Below, in pieces: positions 35,019 through 45,805 of a DNA stretch of 64,000 nucleotides. The DNA comes from Megascapheus bottae (lineage: Eukaryota > Chordata > Mammalia > Rodentia > Geomyidae). The DNA is taken from the NCBI GenBank assembly GCA_024803745.1, contig JANJXV010000004.1, forward strand, positions 42,279,358 to 42,343,357, read 5' to 3'. Each line of letters starts with the position of its first letter. Within the stretch, counting starts at the first letter, position 1. A model generated the notes under the pieces. The model saw only the letters and a list, made by a program, of their open reading frames with translations, was not told the origin of the DNA and did no database searches. The translations under genes and the position numbers were made by a program.

Positions 35019-36179
35019 TTTTAATGTGAAAGAGGTAATGTTGTTTATGTTCCATAACATGTAAGTATGTATGCATGTATGATCCCAATTTGGTAAGAAA
35101 GAAGCAAACATTTTTCAAGTGGAGATTTTCTTGTGCATGAAATATTCCTAATAATTGGAAAGAAAATCTTAGTTTTTTCCAATGTATGCCTTAAAAGAGA
35201 AATGTCCACTGTGGAAAAACCAGTATGTTATTGGATATGGTATAGTACTTTTATTTGGAGAAAAAAATTGATTTTAGCTTTCATCAACTGCTTTGTAATT
35301 TTTCTATCTGATAAGGAAACAAATCACATTTACAAAAGAGGTAATGAAAATTTGAATTCATTTAGAAAAAGAATCACAGGTAAAACAAATAGCCCATGAT
35401 TCTAATGTTGTGTTATGTTCACACATTTGTGCTTTAAATCATTTACATTTCTAGGTGAAATTCTTGTGAATTTGAATATTTATTTAAATATTTTAAATAT
35501 TTACATGTTATTATATCTGTGAACTTGTAATGTTTTTCCTCTGAAATCTGGAAATCAAGTGTGTAAGGCCCAATTTTCCCGAATTACTGGCTCAGATACT
35601 GGTCTTTCCCCAAGTCATCAGAATTTGTTATCCACCAACATCTTCGTGCCATATAAGCTCTCAATGTTGACACGTGCTGAGAATTCCTAAACTGAAATGG
35701 TACTCAGGGGAGTATGAGTTTCTAGACTTCATGTCGGTCCACCAAGAGAAATTGATGGGGCCAAGGGCAGGGCAGGCCAGGGATACTAGATAATGTACTC
35801 AGTCTTCTTTCCTCAACTGTCTCATCTGTGTTCGTATCCAAGAACATAAGCCAGGCTTGCTTCCTCTGATGATCAATCTCTTTCCTTATAGCTCATAAGG
35901 TGAACTAATCTCTTATGAGGAGTCTGCCTGCCTAATGGCTGAACAGACTTCCTTCCTCCATCCTCCTAGAGCTGGGCACTCCTCCCCTTAACTCCTGGGT
36001 CACTTTCTCTCTGCCCTCTGTACAGTGCTGTCGTTACTCACTCACAACATCATGAACACAGACCCTGTGTTATTCATGAGCTATGAGTGACTCAACTGTA
36101 GATACGTCATCTCCAGTGCCTGGAGTCTGAGTTCGTTAATGTATATTTACCAAAGGGTCAGAATAATTAAGTAGTGCTG
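35019..36179. other. Unique sequence, nothing recognised
   Basis: The 88-codon open frame 35133-35399 is AT-driven and has no domain. Confidence 0.45.
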
Positions 36180-36360
36180 AGCAGCAGTGTGGCAGAGCAG
36201 AAAGAACCTTGGAATGAAGGGACAGGTGTCTGTACAGTTGGTTACTGTGTGCCTTGTGAAGTTATTTAACTACACGAAGCCTTAGATTTCATGCATTCAA
36301 ACAGAAGATAAATAACCCTGCACATTTAAATAAGAGGAATGAAATGTAAGGCTTAACTAA
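36180..36360 (+). mobile_element. MIR SINE, plus strand
   Basis: It follows the MIR order: 'gcagtgtggcagagcagaaa', 'ccttggaatgaagggacagg', 'ggttactgtgtgccttgtga', 'agttatttaactacacgaag' and 'aaataagaggaatgaaatgt'. Confidence 0.7.
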
Positions 36361-37289
36361 GAGATGTGAGAATACCAGAGTTCTAGCAAACATTTATAGC
36401 TTTATTCTCTTGTCCTTCTTTCCCCCCAAAGGCTTGCACTACATTTATTATTTGAAAAACAAACCAAAAACTCTGTGCAAAGACACAAAGAATGTTTGCA
36501 ATTCTTGCTTTGTGGGTCCACGAACACGCAAGAACCCACACATGCACACAGACACAATGCACACATCACAGAGGTACTGTATCATCTATACTTTGTTGTA
36601 CAGACTATTTCTACTTTGGATCCTTTTGTTTGGCATTTAGAAGAGGATTTTAATGTAAATTTCCACTCAAAAGATCAATAATAAACAATATAGTTTAGGT
36701 GGCAAAGTGGTTTGAGAGGTTCACCAATAATTACTTAAACATCTCCATGCTTTAAATATTTGTTACACATACACGGCATTTCTTATATACAGAATACATT
36801 TCAATATGTTATTCTTCATTTTAGAATTTTCATGATGCGTTCTGCTTTTGACCTTGACAGCTCTTAATGGAACGATATAAATTTGCCTTAAGATGACATG
36901 AACTTTTATGTGCAAGCCCTTATCACCTTAGCAGACATCATTTTGGTGACATATATGAAGATGTTACCCAAGCTAAGTCAAATCAGTGCTTATTACTGGT
37001 GGCTTAAGATGTTTAAATTATAGTTTTGAAATTTTAATTACACTGATTGAACCAGTTATTATTTGTGGTTGAGTGCTTAGTTACTAAAGATGCAGCATCT
37101 TTCTCCTTTCTCTTTGTCAGTACTGGAGATTGTACTACTGGAGCCAGACCTCCAGCCTGCTTTTGCTTTGGTTGTCTGCAACAGAGTGTCTCGCCCAGTG
37201 CCACAGCTATCCTGGTCTCTGGTTCTACTATGTTAGTTTTCCTGTGTTGCTGGAGATGACAGATGATATTACGAAGCTTGAGTTGGAGT
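36361..37289. other. Mostly unique sequence; possible decayed SINE at 37100-37260
   Basis: The words 'tttgtcagtactggagattg' near 37116 and 'tgttgctggagatgacag' near 37243 hint at a decayed SINE. Opposed open frames (37034-37366) have no product. Confidence 0.35.
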
Positions 37290-37300
37290 CTCATGACCTT

Positions 37301-37710
37301 TTTTTCTTCTTTTGGCAGTCTTGCTGCTTGAATTCAGAGCCTGAGCGATTTTTTGCACAAGGCTAGCACTCACCCACTTAAGCCGAGCTTCATTTCCAAC
37401 TTTTATATTTTTGGTAGTTAATTAGAGATAAGAGTCTCACAGGGCTGGGAGTTTGGCCTAGTGGTTAAAGTGCTTGTCTAGCATGCACGAAGACCCGGAT
37501 TCGATTCCTTGGTACCACATATATAGAAAAAACCAGAAGTGGTGCTGAGGCTCAAGTGGTAGAGCTCTAGCCTTGAGAAAGTCCAAGGACAGTGCTCAGG
37601 CCCTGAGCTCAAGCCCAGAACTGGCAAAAAAAAAAAGAGTCTCACAGACTTTCCACAGATCTCAGCCTTCTAAGTAGCTCGGATTATAGGCATGAACCAC
37701 TGGCACCTAG
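37301..37710 (-). mobile_element. Dimeric B1-Geo SINE, minus strand, split by a second SINE
   Basis: The left piece is the right monomer ('cttgaattcagagcctgagc', 'cactcacccacttaagccga', 'ttaattagagataagagtct'). The right piece (37648-37710) is the B1-like monomer ('gatctcagccttctaagtag', 'gattataggcatgaaccact'). The flanks 'ctcatgacctt' (37290-37300) and 'ctcatgaactt' (37711-37721) form its target-site duplication with one mismatch. Confidence 0.9.
37443..37635 (+). mobile_element. IDL-Geo-type SINE nested in another SINE
   Basis: A plus-strand, nearly consensus copy: 'ttggcctagtggttaaagtg', 'gattcgattccttggtacca', 'gctcaagtggtagagctcta' and 'ccctgagctcaagcccagaa', plus an A10 tail. A perfect 12-bp target-site duplication 'agagtctcacag' (37431-37442 and 37636-37647) lies inside the host SINE, so this copy is the younger one. 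Confidence 0.95.
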
Positions 37711-37724
37711 CTCATGAACTTCTT

Positions 37725-37812
37725 TCTGCCCAGACTCATCTGCAATCATAGTCCTTTGATCTCTACTTCTCAAGTAGCTAGGATAACAGACTAGAACCAT
37801 TGAGCCTAGCTG
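37725..37812 (-). mobile_element. B1-type SINE fragment, minus strand
   Basis: Segments 'gatctctacttctcaagtag' and 'ctaggataacagactagaac' match the reverse-complement B1 5' half. It is older and more diverged than its left neighbour. Confidence 0.7.
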
Positions 37813-37858
37813 ATACTCTTCTTTACTTCTGCATATATGAAAAACCAACCTCTCCAAT

Positions 37859-37884
37859 TTATCCATCCATCCATCCATCCATCC
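37859..37884 (+). repeat. (ATCC)n microsatellite
   Basis: Six ATCC units followed by CTTCC units and a pyrimidine-rich tract to about 37920. The Pro-Ser-Ile open frame across it is spurious. Confidence 0.95.
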
Positions 37885-37920
37885 TTCCTTCCTTTTTTTC
37901 CTCTTTTTCTCTCTTTCCTG

Positions 37921-38361
37921 ATTCCTTCCTGTCTTTTGTTTCACTCTTACCTAATCATTATAATTATTATACATTTCAGGTTTAATAGTACAATTCTATG
38001 AGTTGATGAATCTGGATAACTACAACATTAATAAAGACAGGGAAGGCTTCTATCACCTCAAATAAGTTCCTTTGTGCATTTTCAGTCCATTTTTCTATAC
38101 CAAGCAACCACCTATGTACTTTCTGTCTTTATGGATTAGTTTTCCTTTGGTAGAATTTTATAAAAAAATAAAATCATGCCTATAGACTTTTTGTTTGATT
38201 TTTTTCCATCAGCATATTTATTTAGCATTTCATTTATTTTGTGATTCCATCATGTGCATGAATAGTTCATATATTTTTTCTGCCAATTGTTATTTTTTAG
38301 TTATGCATATTCTACATTTTTAACCAATATGTAAACGTTTTGTATGGATTATCTTCAGAAT
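37921..38361. other. Unique AT-rich sequence, nothing recognised
   Basis: No feature supported. Confidence 0.5.
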
Positions 38362-38566
38362 ATTTTTTTGAGTGACAGTACTGGGGCCTGACCTTTGGGC
38401 CTAGGGGCTGTACATTTTTTGCTCAAGTTTTGTGCTCTATCATGTGAGTCACAGCTCTATTTCCAACTTTTACTAGTTAGTTGGAGATAAGAGTCATGGT
38501 CTTAAACCATGATTGCCAGATGTCAGTCTCTTTAGTATCTAGGATTAGAGGTGTGAGTCACCAATG
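38362..38566 (-). mobile_element. Dimeric B1-Geo SINE, minus strand, diverged
   Basis: It contains 'actggggcctgacctttggg', 'gtgagtcacagctctatttc', 'agttagttggagataagagt' and 'tatctaggattagaggtgtg'. Confidence 0.82.
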
Positions 38567-39300
38567 TTCTCCTAGAAATCTTTTAAGGATTAATAACTAT
38601 TCTTATTTTGAGGCATTTATTACTCTATTCTCATAAAATAGTTTTTTAAATATTCATTTCCTTAGATTTAATCTCTGGGTATTGCTGATCTTTTTTTAAA
38701 GACCAGTGCTTGATATATAGTTTTGGTTTGCTTAATAGCAACATAAGCTTATAATTACCAAAATAAAACTTATTTTCTTCTACTTAAGGTCACTATTTTC
38801 TGATCTGTTTCTCTCTACTTATCTTTGTCTGTGTGACTTTGTCTGTCTATCATTGTAGTATGGGGGTCAGGTCCTCAAACTTGCTAGGCAGGCTTTGAGC
38901 CATGCATCAAGTCATTTATTTATTTATTTGGAAAAAAATCTCATATTCTATTGGATGTGTGGCTAGACCACAATCTGCTGCTATAACAAAATAAAAAGTC
39001 TCTTAGTGAACATGGTTTAATTTACAAGTTTTCAGGTTTTGCTAATGGGGTGCATTCATAAGTAGTAGAATACATACCTGGAAATTTAATCCTTTCTCAG
39101 AATATGTATTATATTCTGCCTTATGGCCATGAGGTGGTGGCAAGTCACAGGTCCTGTGCAGACATGGGATCATTACTATAAAATACCAGGCAGTGAGCTG
39201 GGAGCATTTTTTGTATAGAGGTATTCAATAATGTACATAAGTGATTTAGCACTTTTCTGTAAAATAGGCTTTGTTTTGGGCGATTTTGCCCTTTTAAAGG
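38567..39300. other. Unique AT-rich sequence, nothing recognised
   Basis: A short TTTA run lies at 38916-38931. Nothing else is recognised. Confidence 0.45.
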
Positions 39301-39302
39301 CT

Positions 39303-39360
39303 AAGGCATGTGACTGTAACCCCTCTATACATTACCCTGACAATAAAATACAATAAAAAG
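39303..39360 (+). mobile_element. Short L1 3' terminal fragment
   Basis: It reads 'gtgactgtaacccctctata', then 'cattaccctgacaataaaat' and an A-rich end, the last about 55 bp of an older L1. Confidence 0.65.
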
Positions 39361-39909
39361 GCTAATATAAACATCCTGAACACAATTAAGGCAAGCTAGT
39401 CTAAACTACAATCTTCAATAGGTTATATGTATTAAATATGTTTCTTTTTTCCTATAAATAAATACATTTGTTTTCTACTTAGGATGGGATTTTTTTGGGA
39501 CATAGCCCCAAGAAGCAAGGAGCATTTATTCTTGTAAGTGATAAATTTATCAATAAGAGAAATATATCAGATTTATAGAGTTTGAGGATTTGAGATCAAG
39601 GCATGAAAAGATTCAGTGTTTAATGAGGGTCTGGTTTCTCTCCTTCCAAAATTGACTCTGTTGCTACATATTCCAGAGGAGATAATCATGAGTGTTCACA
39701 TGGTAAAAGAAATGGTTAAAGACAATAAAAATATTCTTTAAAGTCACCATGTTCTTCCGTCAATAAAAAAGAGAGAGATGGTTAAGGAAACGAAAGGTTC
39801 AGGTAATTTCTTTCAGGCTTGGTGTAAGCTACTAATCTCATCCCAGCCAAATAAATGAATCAAAGCCCCAAACCTCTAAGTTATGTTGCATTTAGGATTA
39901 AGTTTCAAC
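39361..39909. other. Unique sequence, nothing recognised
   Basis: No feature supported. Confidence 0.5.
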
Positions 39910-39919
39910 ATGAAGTTTT

Positions 39920-40120
39920 TTCATTTTGTTTTGCCAGTCCTGGGCTCGAGCTCAGGGCCTGAGCACTGTCCTTGGATTTTCTCAAGGATGGAGCTCTACC
40001 ACTTGAGCCTCAGCACCACTTCCAGCTTTTTTCTATGTATGTGGTACCGAGGACTTGAACTCGGGTCTTCGTGCATTCTAGGCAAGCATCCTACCAGTAG
40101 GCCAAACTCCCGGCCCCAAG
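39920..40120 (-). mobile_element. IDL-Geo-type dimeric SINE, minus strand
   Basis: A near-consensus copy ('ccagtcctgggctcgagctc', 'gctctaccacttgagcctca', 'tatgtggtaccgaggacttg', 'ggccaaactcccggcccc'). It is flanked by 10-bp direct repeats 'atgaagtttt' (39910-39919 and 40121-40130). Confidence 0.93.
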
Positions 40121-40334
40121 ATGAAGTTTTGAAGAGGGTACCAAAAATTCAAATTACAGTATCATCATCGATTTTGTAGCACTGAAATATAATATTGGAG
40201 TTTTCTTTCTGGGACATCTCTCAGTTTTCTGTGGCATGAATTCTCACTGCCATGAATAATAAACCCATTGTGTATGTATTAAACTCGGTATATATTTTCT
40301 ATGGGGAAGGGTAACTTGGCGCAAGGGCACCGAC

Positions 40335-40465
40335 TCTACCTCCTTCTACCGCCAATATGACTCTCCCTCACAACAGTGGGGATGGCCAAATGTCCCCAAG
40401 TACTGCCAAACATTCTGAAGGGAGGAAAAATCGCTTCTGCTTGAGGACCACCAGTGTAGGGGACG
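40335..40465 (+). mobile_element. MER5A-like hAT DNA transposon remnant
   Basis: Segments 'cctcacaacagtggggatgg', 'ccaaatgtccccaagtactg', 'ccaaacattctgaagggagg' and 'cttgaggaccaccagtgtag' match the 3' part of MER5A-type elements. The copy is diverged. Confidence 0.55.
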
Positions 40466-41219
40466 AAGTGTTGGAGCAATTTGAAGGATTTTGTCTGAGG
40501 TTTGTTTTCTGAGGGAGAGAGTTGAGTCTTTGTCTCAATGTGGGAGTGTGTAGTTCATCTCTGGGGCTCTTTGGGGGAATACTCAGGAACAAATGACTTC
40601 ACAGGCTCAGGCTTGAGGTGTACGTGGGGTTCTACTTACTCATGGATGCCATTTGCCAATTTAGAAAGGGCAGGGAGAAGTGGGAGGTATGTAATTGGCT
40701 CTGAACTGGTTCATGTGAGGACTGGGAATTACAGAAATCTTACCTTCCATATTCACGCCATGATGTAATGGTATTTTTCAGTCTTGGTCTTGTGCTTTGT
40801 TCTGAAGATCTCTGTAGAGATTGTGTTGAATATAACTGTTGGCTGGTTTCTCACCTTAGCCAGTGAATAGAGGCCATGCTCTCAGAATGAAGACTGCTCA
40901 GATGGATGTGAGAGGCTATCTCCCATCAAGTTTTCTTTTAACTTGGAACACCTGGGTACATATAAGAATTGGAGCAATCATGGAGTTATAAATTAAGAGA
41001 CTGGGGCTTCCCTGCTTGTACTACACCCCTCCCTTCTGGATTTTTATAGAGGAGGGAGGAGGGAGTAAGTAATTTTATTGAAGCCACTTTTCTTTGAGAT
41101 ATTTATGGTGCTATGTTGGGCCAGCCTTTACCATCAATAATGTAATGCTAAAATGTTGTTAGTGTAAAAAATCATCACATCCATGAAGGTGTTATTATTT
41201 TCTAAGCTTTGTTTATTAA
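40466..41219. other. Unique sequence, nothing recognised
   Basis: The open frames 40368-40592 and 40538-40768 have no recognisable product. Confidence 0.45.
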
Positions 41220-41480
41220 TTTAATTTTAGTGTCAAAGTGATGTACAGAGGGGTTACAGTTACACATAATTCTTTGTCAAACATTGTTACTCCTTTGCTT
41301 GTCTTCTACTTTCCCTCTTTCCACTCCCTCTCCCCCCAAGTTGTAGCATTCATTTTTAACATATTGTCTTGTGAGTATTGGTTTATTCTTTGTCCTTTGT
41401 TTCCCCATTTTCTTGTTCTTTTTCCTTTCCCCAAATTATTTATCAATTTGTGAACACTAATAGTATGTTTCCATTTTACA
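41220..41480 (-). mobile_element. Old L1 3' UTR, minus strand
   Basis: The plus strand shows 'agtgatgtacagaggggtta' then 'cagttacacataattctttg', a pyrimidine-rich stretch with 'ctccccccaagttgtagcat' (reverse of the polypurine tract) and 'tttccccattttcttgttct'. It matches the minus-strand pattern at 53990-54170. Confidence 0.65.
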
Positions 41481-41512
41481 TATAGCTCTTGTTGCACCCT
41501 TTTTCTTTTTTC

Positions 41513-41640
41513 TTTCTCTCTTTCCTTCCTTTCTTCCTCTCCGTCTCTGTCTCTGTCTCTATCTCTGTCTCTGTCATCTCTGTCTCTCTCTCTCTGTCTA
41601 TCTCTGTCTCTTTCTTTTTCTCTTGCTCTCTTTCTTTTCT
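41513..41640 (+). repeat. Pyrimidine-rich tract with (TCTCTG)n
   Basis: Degenerate CT-rich repeat with a core of about eight CTGTCT/CTCTGT hexamers (41540-41610). It abuts the tail of the next SINE and could be tail-derived. Confidence 0.9.
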
Positions 41641-41755
41641 GTTTCTGGGGCTTGAAATTTGAGCCTGGGGTTGATCCTGAGGTTCTTTTTGCTCAAGGCT
41701 AATGCTCTACCACTTGAGACTCAATGCCACTAACTTGCTGGGCTTTTTAACAGTC
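41641..41755 (-). mobile_element. Right-monomer SINE fragment, minus strand
   Basis: It reads 'tctggggcttgaaatttgag', 'tttttgctcaaggctaatgc' and 'tctaccacttgagactcaat'. The left monomer is absent. Confidence 0.8.
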
Positions 41756-42267
41756 ATGTTTATACTCTTTTTTTTCTGATTTTAAATACTAGATTCTAAA
41801 TATTTTGGAGGTAGGGAGGGAAAGAAAGGCATTATTTAACTCATGTATTAGATTTTATAGTTTCATACACAGGACTTGGACTTTTAAAATGAGCAAATAA
41901 CCATTGCCTAATTGGATTTACTTTTTAATCATTTGCTAAACAATGTATATATTCACAAATTGAAGGGATGTTAAAATGCTGAAAAAAGAACCTATATCAG
42001 TAATCTTTCAAATGAAATAAGAATAATGATGCACCAGATGTAGGCATTATATATCTTTTTTTCTTGGTAGTATCTTATCAGCCATAGATGATTGATTACT
42101 TTGCTGAATATTTTGTCTTTTTAAAATACCTTGATTATTCTTTACTAGAAAGTCCATGGCTTCAGGTGTTAAAATTTTCTTCTGCAACAAGGAATATTTA
42201 CTTGTTTAGTTTATGTTTCTACAGACAGTATGTTTCTACAGATATGAATATGGGATGTGTTCAAAAC
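41756..42267. other. Unique AT-rich sequence, nothing recognised
   Basis: No feature supported. Confidence 0.5.
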
Positions 42268-42400
42268 AAATAGTCCTTAGTTTGGATCTTGACCTTGCCA
42301 GTTACCAGGTGTATGACCTTAGCAAGAAGCTTAATCTCTCCAAGCATGTGCACTTATCCATAGCATGAACAAAAAGGCATGTACTTTACATAGTTTTCTA
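42268..42400 (+). mobile_element. MIR SINE, plus strand
   Basis: MIR core is recognisable: 'ttggatcttgaccttgccag', 'ttaccaggtgtatgacctta', 'gcaagaagcttaatctctcc' and 'atccatagcatgaacaaa'. Confidence 0.7.
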
Positions 42401-42406
42401 GTAATT

Positions 42407-42539
42407 CAAATAAATAGATAGTAATATATGTATATATGTAGGTACAACTACATATATTTTCTCAAGGTAATTTGTCTCAAATAATACATATATACATATA
42501 TTACTATCTATCTATTTGAGACAAATTATCGTGAGAAAG
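42407..42539. repeat. Interleaved inverted repeats (foldback)
   Basis: Arm A (42407-42440) is the near-perfect reverse complement of 42485-42518. Arm B (42457-42482) is the near-perfect reverse complement of 42514-42539. The order is therefore A-B-A'-B' with a few bases shared by A' and B'. The A arms are rich in 'atatgtatatatg' and GATA units. A simple hairpin would give A-B-B'-A', so this order implies a rearrangement or template switching. Confidence 0.85.
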
Positions 42540-42882
42540 TTTTCCTATTATTTCATCCATTTAGCATTTTGGTATGTATTCCTAAACGACAGGACTCTTG
42601 TTAAAATGTAAGCATAGAATATATTACAATCTTCCAAATAGACAAAACATACTCTTGTACTTTTCCCTCTTTGGGTATCTGGCACTTGTTAGTCATGTGC
42701 TTTACTTCTAGAGTGAAACTTTGGTTTGGCTTTTTTACTTGGGAAAATTTTGCTTTAGCTATTTTTCAGATGTTATTTCTTTTGTGTGTTTGTTTGCCTA
42801 AGCTTGACCTCAGGCTGAGGTATATAGCTTCCTAAATAATAGTGATAAAAGCTATGTACTACCATGCCAAGGAATTAATTGC

Positions 42883-42883
<1 letters not shown>
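42540..42883. other. Unique sequence, nothing recognised
   Basis: No feature supported. Confidence 0.5.

Positions 42884-42929
<46 letters not shown>
42884..42929 (+). repeat. (GT)n microsatellite
   Basis: About 23 GT units directly beside a B1 fragment. Confidence 0.97.
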
Positions 42930-42932
<3 letters not shown>

Positions 42933-42934
42933 CT

Positions 42935-43020
42935 TTTTTATTCTTTACCTGGGCTGTCTTTGAACTGTGATCCACTGATCTTTGCTTCTTGCTTCTTAGG
43001 TAACTCAGATTACAGAGGAC
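42935..43020 (-). mobile_element. B1-type SINE fragment, minus strand
   Basis: Segments 'cctgggctgtctttgaactg' and 'cttaggtaactcagattaca' match the reverse-complement B1 5' half. Confidence 0.7.
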
Positions 43021-43085
43021 AAAATGGTCTTAGAACCATCAACTATCTTCTTGGAGATAAATTTCATGTTGCTTCACAAAATACC

Positions 43086-43315
43086 CCTCCCCACTTTTTG
43101 TTGTTTGGTTGTTGGTTGTGGGGCATGAACTCTGAGCCTGGGCGCTGTCCCTGATTTCTTCAGCTCAAGGCTACCATCCTACCCCTTGAGCCACGAGCCA
43201 CTTCCTGCTTTCTGTAATTGGAAATAAGTCTCTTGGACTTTCTTATTCGGGCTTGATCCTTAGATCTCAGCCTTCTGAGTAGCTAGTATTATAGGCTTGA
43301 GCCACTGTTGCCTGG
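43086..43315 (-). mobile_element. Dimeric B1-Geo SINE, minus strand
   Basis: Right monomer ('gggcatgaactctgagcctg', 'accccttgagccacgagcca') is followed by B1-like monomer ('cagccttctgagtagctagt', 'ggcttgagccactgttgcct'). A perfect 11-bp target-site duplication 'cacaaaatacc' lies at 43075-43085 and 43316-43326. Confidence 0.93.
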
Positions 43316-43326
43316 CACAAAATACC

Positions 43327-44014
43327 ATTTTGAATAGTTTATTTGGGAAAAGTGTTACACATTATATATAATAAAATAAATCATGGGACAGATGATTTAT
43401 ATAGAGTGTGCCTTTTACAATTTCCAGTCCTACAAAGTGAACACATTAGTTCTTTGCATTTGAGGAGTAAAATATTTCACATCTTTTTCGCTTAGTAACT
43501 TGGATGATGACAATTTTCTCAAGATGTGTTGTGAGCTTACTATCAGAGATCACAACAGAGTTTTGGTACAAAAATCCATACACACACACTCTTTCTGTTT
43601 AAATAATTGAGCTGCTGTCTGCTGCTCAATGTGGATTCCCTGTTTCTCCTCCCTTTAAATGGTGACATCGTAGATCTTAAGCTGCCCTTTCTTCAACTAT
43701 TGGATAGATTAGTGGTTGAAATGATGATCAATAATTACCTTTTGCATTTTCTGCTCACCTGAGGCATATCAAATCCTTGTCTGAGTATATTCTGGGGAGG
43801 CACACATGCAGGATTGGTCAGAGAGATAGGCTTTGGGGTGAGGTAGATGGAGCAGATGTGGCCTTCTTGGGATGAGCTCATACAATAGCCAGGAAGAAAA
43901 TACACACATAGAAACCAATAAGAGCATTACATTCACAACTGCAAAAGCCAAGGACAGACAGAGGTCATAAGTTCTGATAGAATGCAGTGCTGCAGAGAGA
44001 GCAGAATCAGACAG
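43327..44014. other. Unique sequence, nothing recognised
   Basis: The 94-codon minus-strand frame 43769-44053 has no recognisable domain. Confidence 0.45.
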
Positions 44015-44300
44015 ATTTAATTGAAGAAGGCTTTTGGAATAGGCAATCTCCAATTCTGTTTGGAAGATGCTGATAAACCTAAGTTTGAGTTGAATGAAAA
44101 AGGCATTCTAGGTGAGAGAAAAGAAGCAGAGGCAGAGCATGGAGTCACCAGTGGAAACTGTTTCATCAGAGTGGAGCTTGGATTAATGAGTCTTTACTGC
44201 ATTGGCTTGATGCTAATATAGAATGTATTAAGAAAAACATGAAGCATGAATGGGTATGACTGATGCAAATTTGAAAAACCATCATTTTACTATTGTACAA
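44015..44300 (-). mobile_element. Possible L2 fragment, reverse orientation
   Basis: Segments 'gaagaaggcttttggaatag', 'aagtttgagttgaatgaaaa' and 'aggcattctaggtgagagaa' resemble the reverse complement of L2 3' sequence. It is heavily decayed. Confidence 0.4.
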
Positions 44301-45007
44301 CTTTTCAAATGTCCCTGTCTGCAGGAATTATGATTGTGTAGGGAGAGATGTTCTGGAAGCAAACACATGGCAGGCACAATAGCCTCTAAAAGGAAAGTGG
44401 TGCAACATCTGGGATGGCATATGGGTATAGCATGGGAAATCTGACTGGAGTATCAGTTTACACAACGAATTTCCATCTATGTGTCAGTTAGTAGCAGACA
44501 GAATTTTCTTTACTCATCCTGGGAGTATAGGATGGTAATGAAGCTACAGACACGCTGGGCTCTTGGTGTGACTGAGGCAGAAAAAAAGTTACTCTTGGTG
44601 TCAAGAGTTAATGATGATGATACTAGTTTATAAGTTTGCTTTCTTCCTTCTTTCATTTAGTAAGGTGGCTGTGAGTACCTACTGGGCTTTACTCATCAGC
44701 TGTATTTATGCGCAATTTCAGTTGGAAGTAAGCAATTTAGAAAAAAGAGGTTTTGCGTGTGTGCTTCCTTTGCTGGTAAAGGAAGAAGTAAAGGCACTGA
44801 GGTTTTACAGTGTGGGCTATGTACAAGACACAGTCCCTGCGTGGAATTTCATCTATATTGATGTTTGCATCATTTCTGTAGAATTGAGTTCTCGGCAGGA
44901 GTTAAAACTGCAGCATGTGGAAGATGCAGGGATAGGAGCGGTAATGACCACAGTGACATGGAAAGCTGGATTCGAGTGTGTACCTATAAACTTTTATTTC
45001 AATTTTT
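44301..45007. other. Unique sequence, nothing recognised
   Basis: The 237-codon open frame 44611-45324 is the longest in the window, but half of it is the CTTC microsatellite and the rest matches nothing. I do not call a gene. Confidence 0.45.
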
Positions 45008-45225
45008 TCCTTCCTTCCTTCCTTCCTTCCTTCCTTCCTTCCTTCCTTCCTTCCTTCCTTCCTTCCTTCCTTCCTTCTTTTCTTCCCTTCCTTCCTTTCT
45101 TCTTTCCTTCCTTCCTTCCTTCCTTCCTTCCTTCCTTCCTTCCTTCCTTCCTTCCTTCCTTTCTTCCTCCCTTCCTCCCTTCCTCCCTTCCTTCCTCCCT
45201 TCTCTCCCTCCCTCCTCCCTGCCTC
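45008..45225 (+). repeat. Long (CTTC)n polypyrimidine tract
   Basis: About 215 bp of CTTC units with short CTTT and CCTCC interruptions at 45077-45110 and 45160-45225. The plus strand is purely pyrimidine over almost the entire length. It drives spurious Phe-Leu-Pro-Ser and Arg-Lys-Glu-Gly frames on both strands. Confidence 0.97.
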
Positions 45226-45654
45226 TCTATGTCTTCTCTCTCCCTCTTCAATCCTTCAAAAGTTTCATTCCATTACTCAGTAGCCTTTGAGAAATTTCTC
45301 TTCTATACAATTCACCAGAGATAACTTCTAGTGCTTGCAACTAGATTTGTGATGTAGACTCTAGAGCGAGAGCATGTCAGTAAGGAGGTCAAGTCTTTGG
45401 GGATTTTGATAAAGATAGATAAAAGTATTAATATTGTTATACAGCATAGGCTAGACACCAAAGTTTGGAAGAGCAAAAGGTTTTGAAAAAGCTTCAAGTG
45501 ACACTGAAGTTTTTCAAGAGGGACCTTCAGGGAAGTATTGAACATGACAGGATCGAGACAACAAGGTCTGTGTGTGCATGTATAGGGATGTATATGGATA
45601 ACTCTCAAGGGTGTGTGTGGAAGGAGTAACAGAAGAGACATTGTGAAAACTCGT
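45226..45654. other. Unique sequence between two polypyrimidine tracts
   Basis: No feature supported. Confidence 0.5.
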
Positions 45655-45805
45655 TTTCCTTCCTTCCTCCCTTTCATTCTTCTATAGTTTCCCTCCCTCC
45701 CTCCCTCCTTCCCTCGCATTCTTCCTTCCTACCTTCCTTCTTTCCTTCCTGCCTGCCTGCCTGCATGCCTTTCCCTTTTCCTGCCTTCCTTCCTGCCTTC
45801 TTTCC
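45655..45805 (+). repeat. Second, degenerate CTTC/CCTCC/CTGC polypyrimidine tract
   Basis: Imperfect CTTCC, CCTCC and GCCT units, less homogeneous than the 45.0-kb tract and interrupted by short mixed sequence. Confidence 0.9.

Noticed and set aside
44611..45324. Longest open frame in the window (237 codons, plus strand)
   Set aside because: The second half is a CTTC microsatellite translated as Phe-Leu-Pro-Ser repeats. The first half has no recognisable domain, and overlapping frames on both strands (44865-45290, 44994-45251) are equally open.
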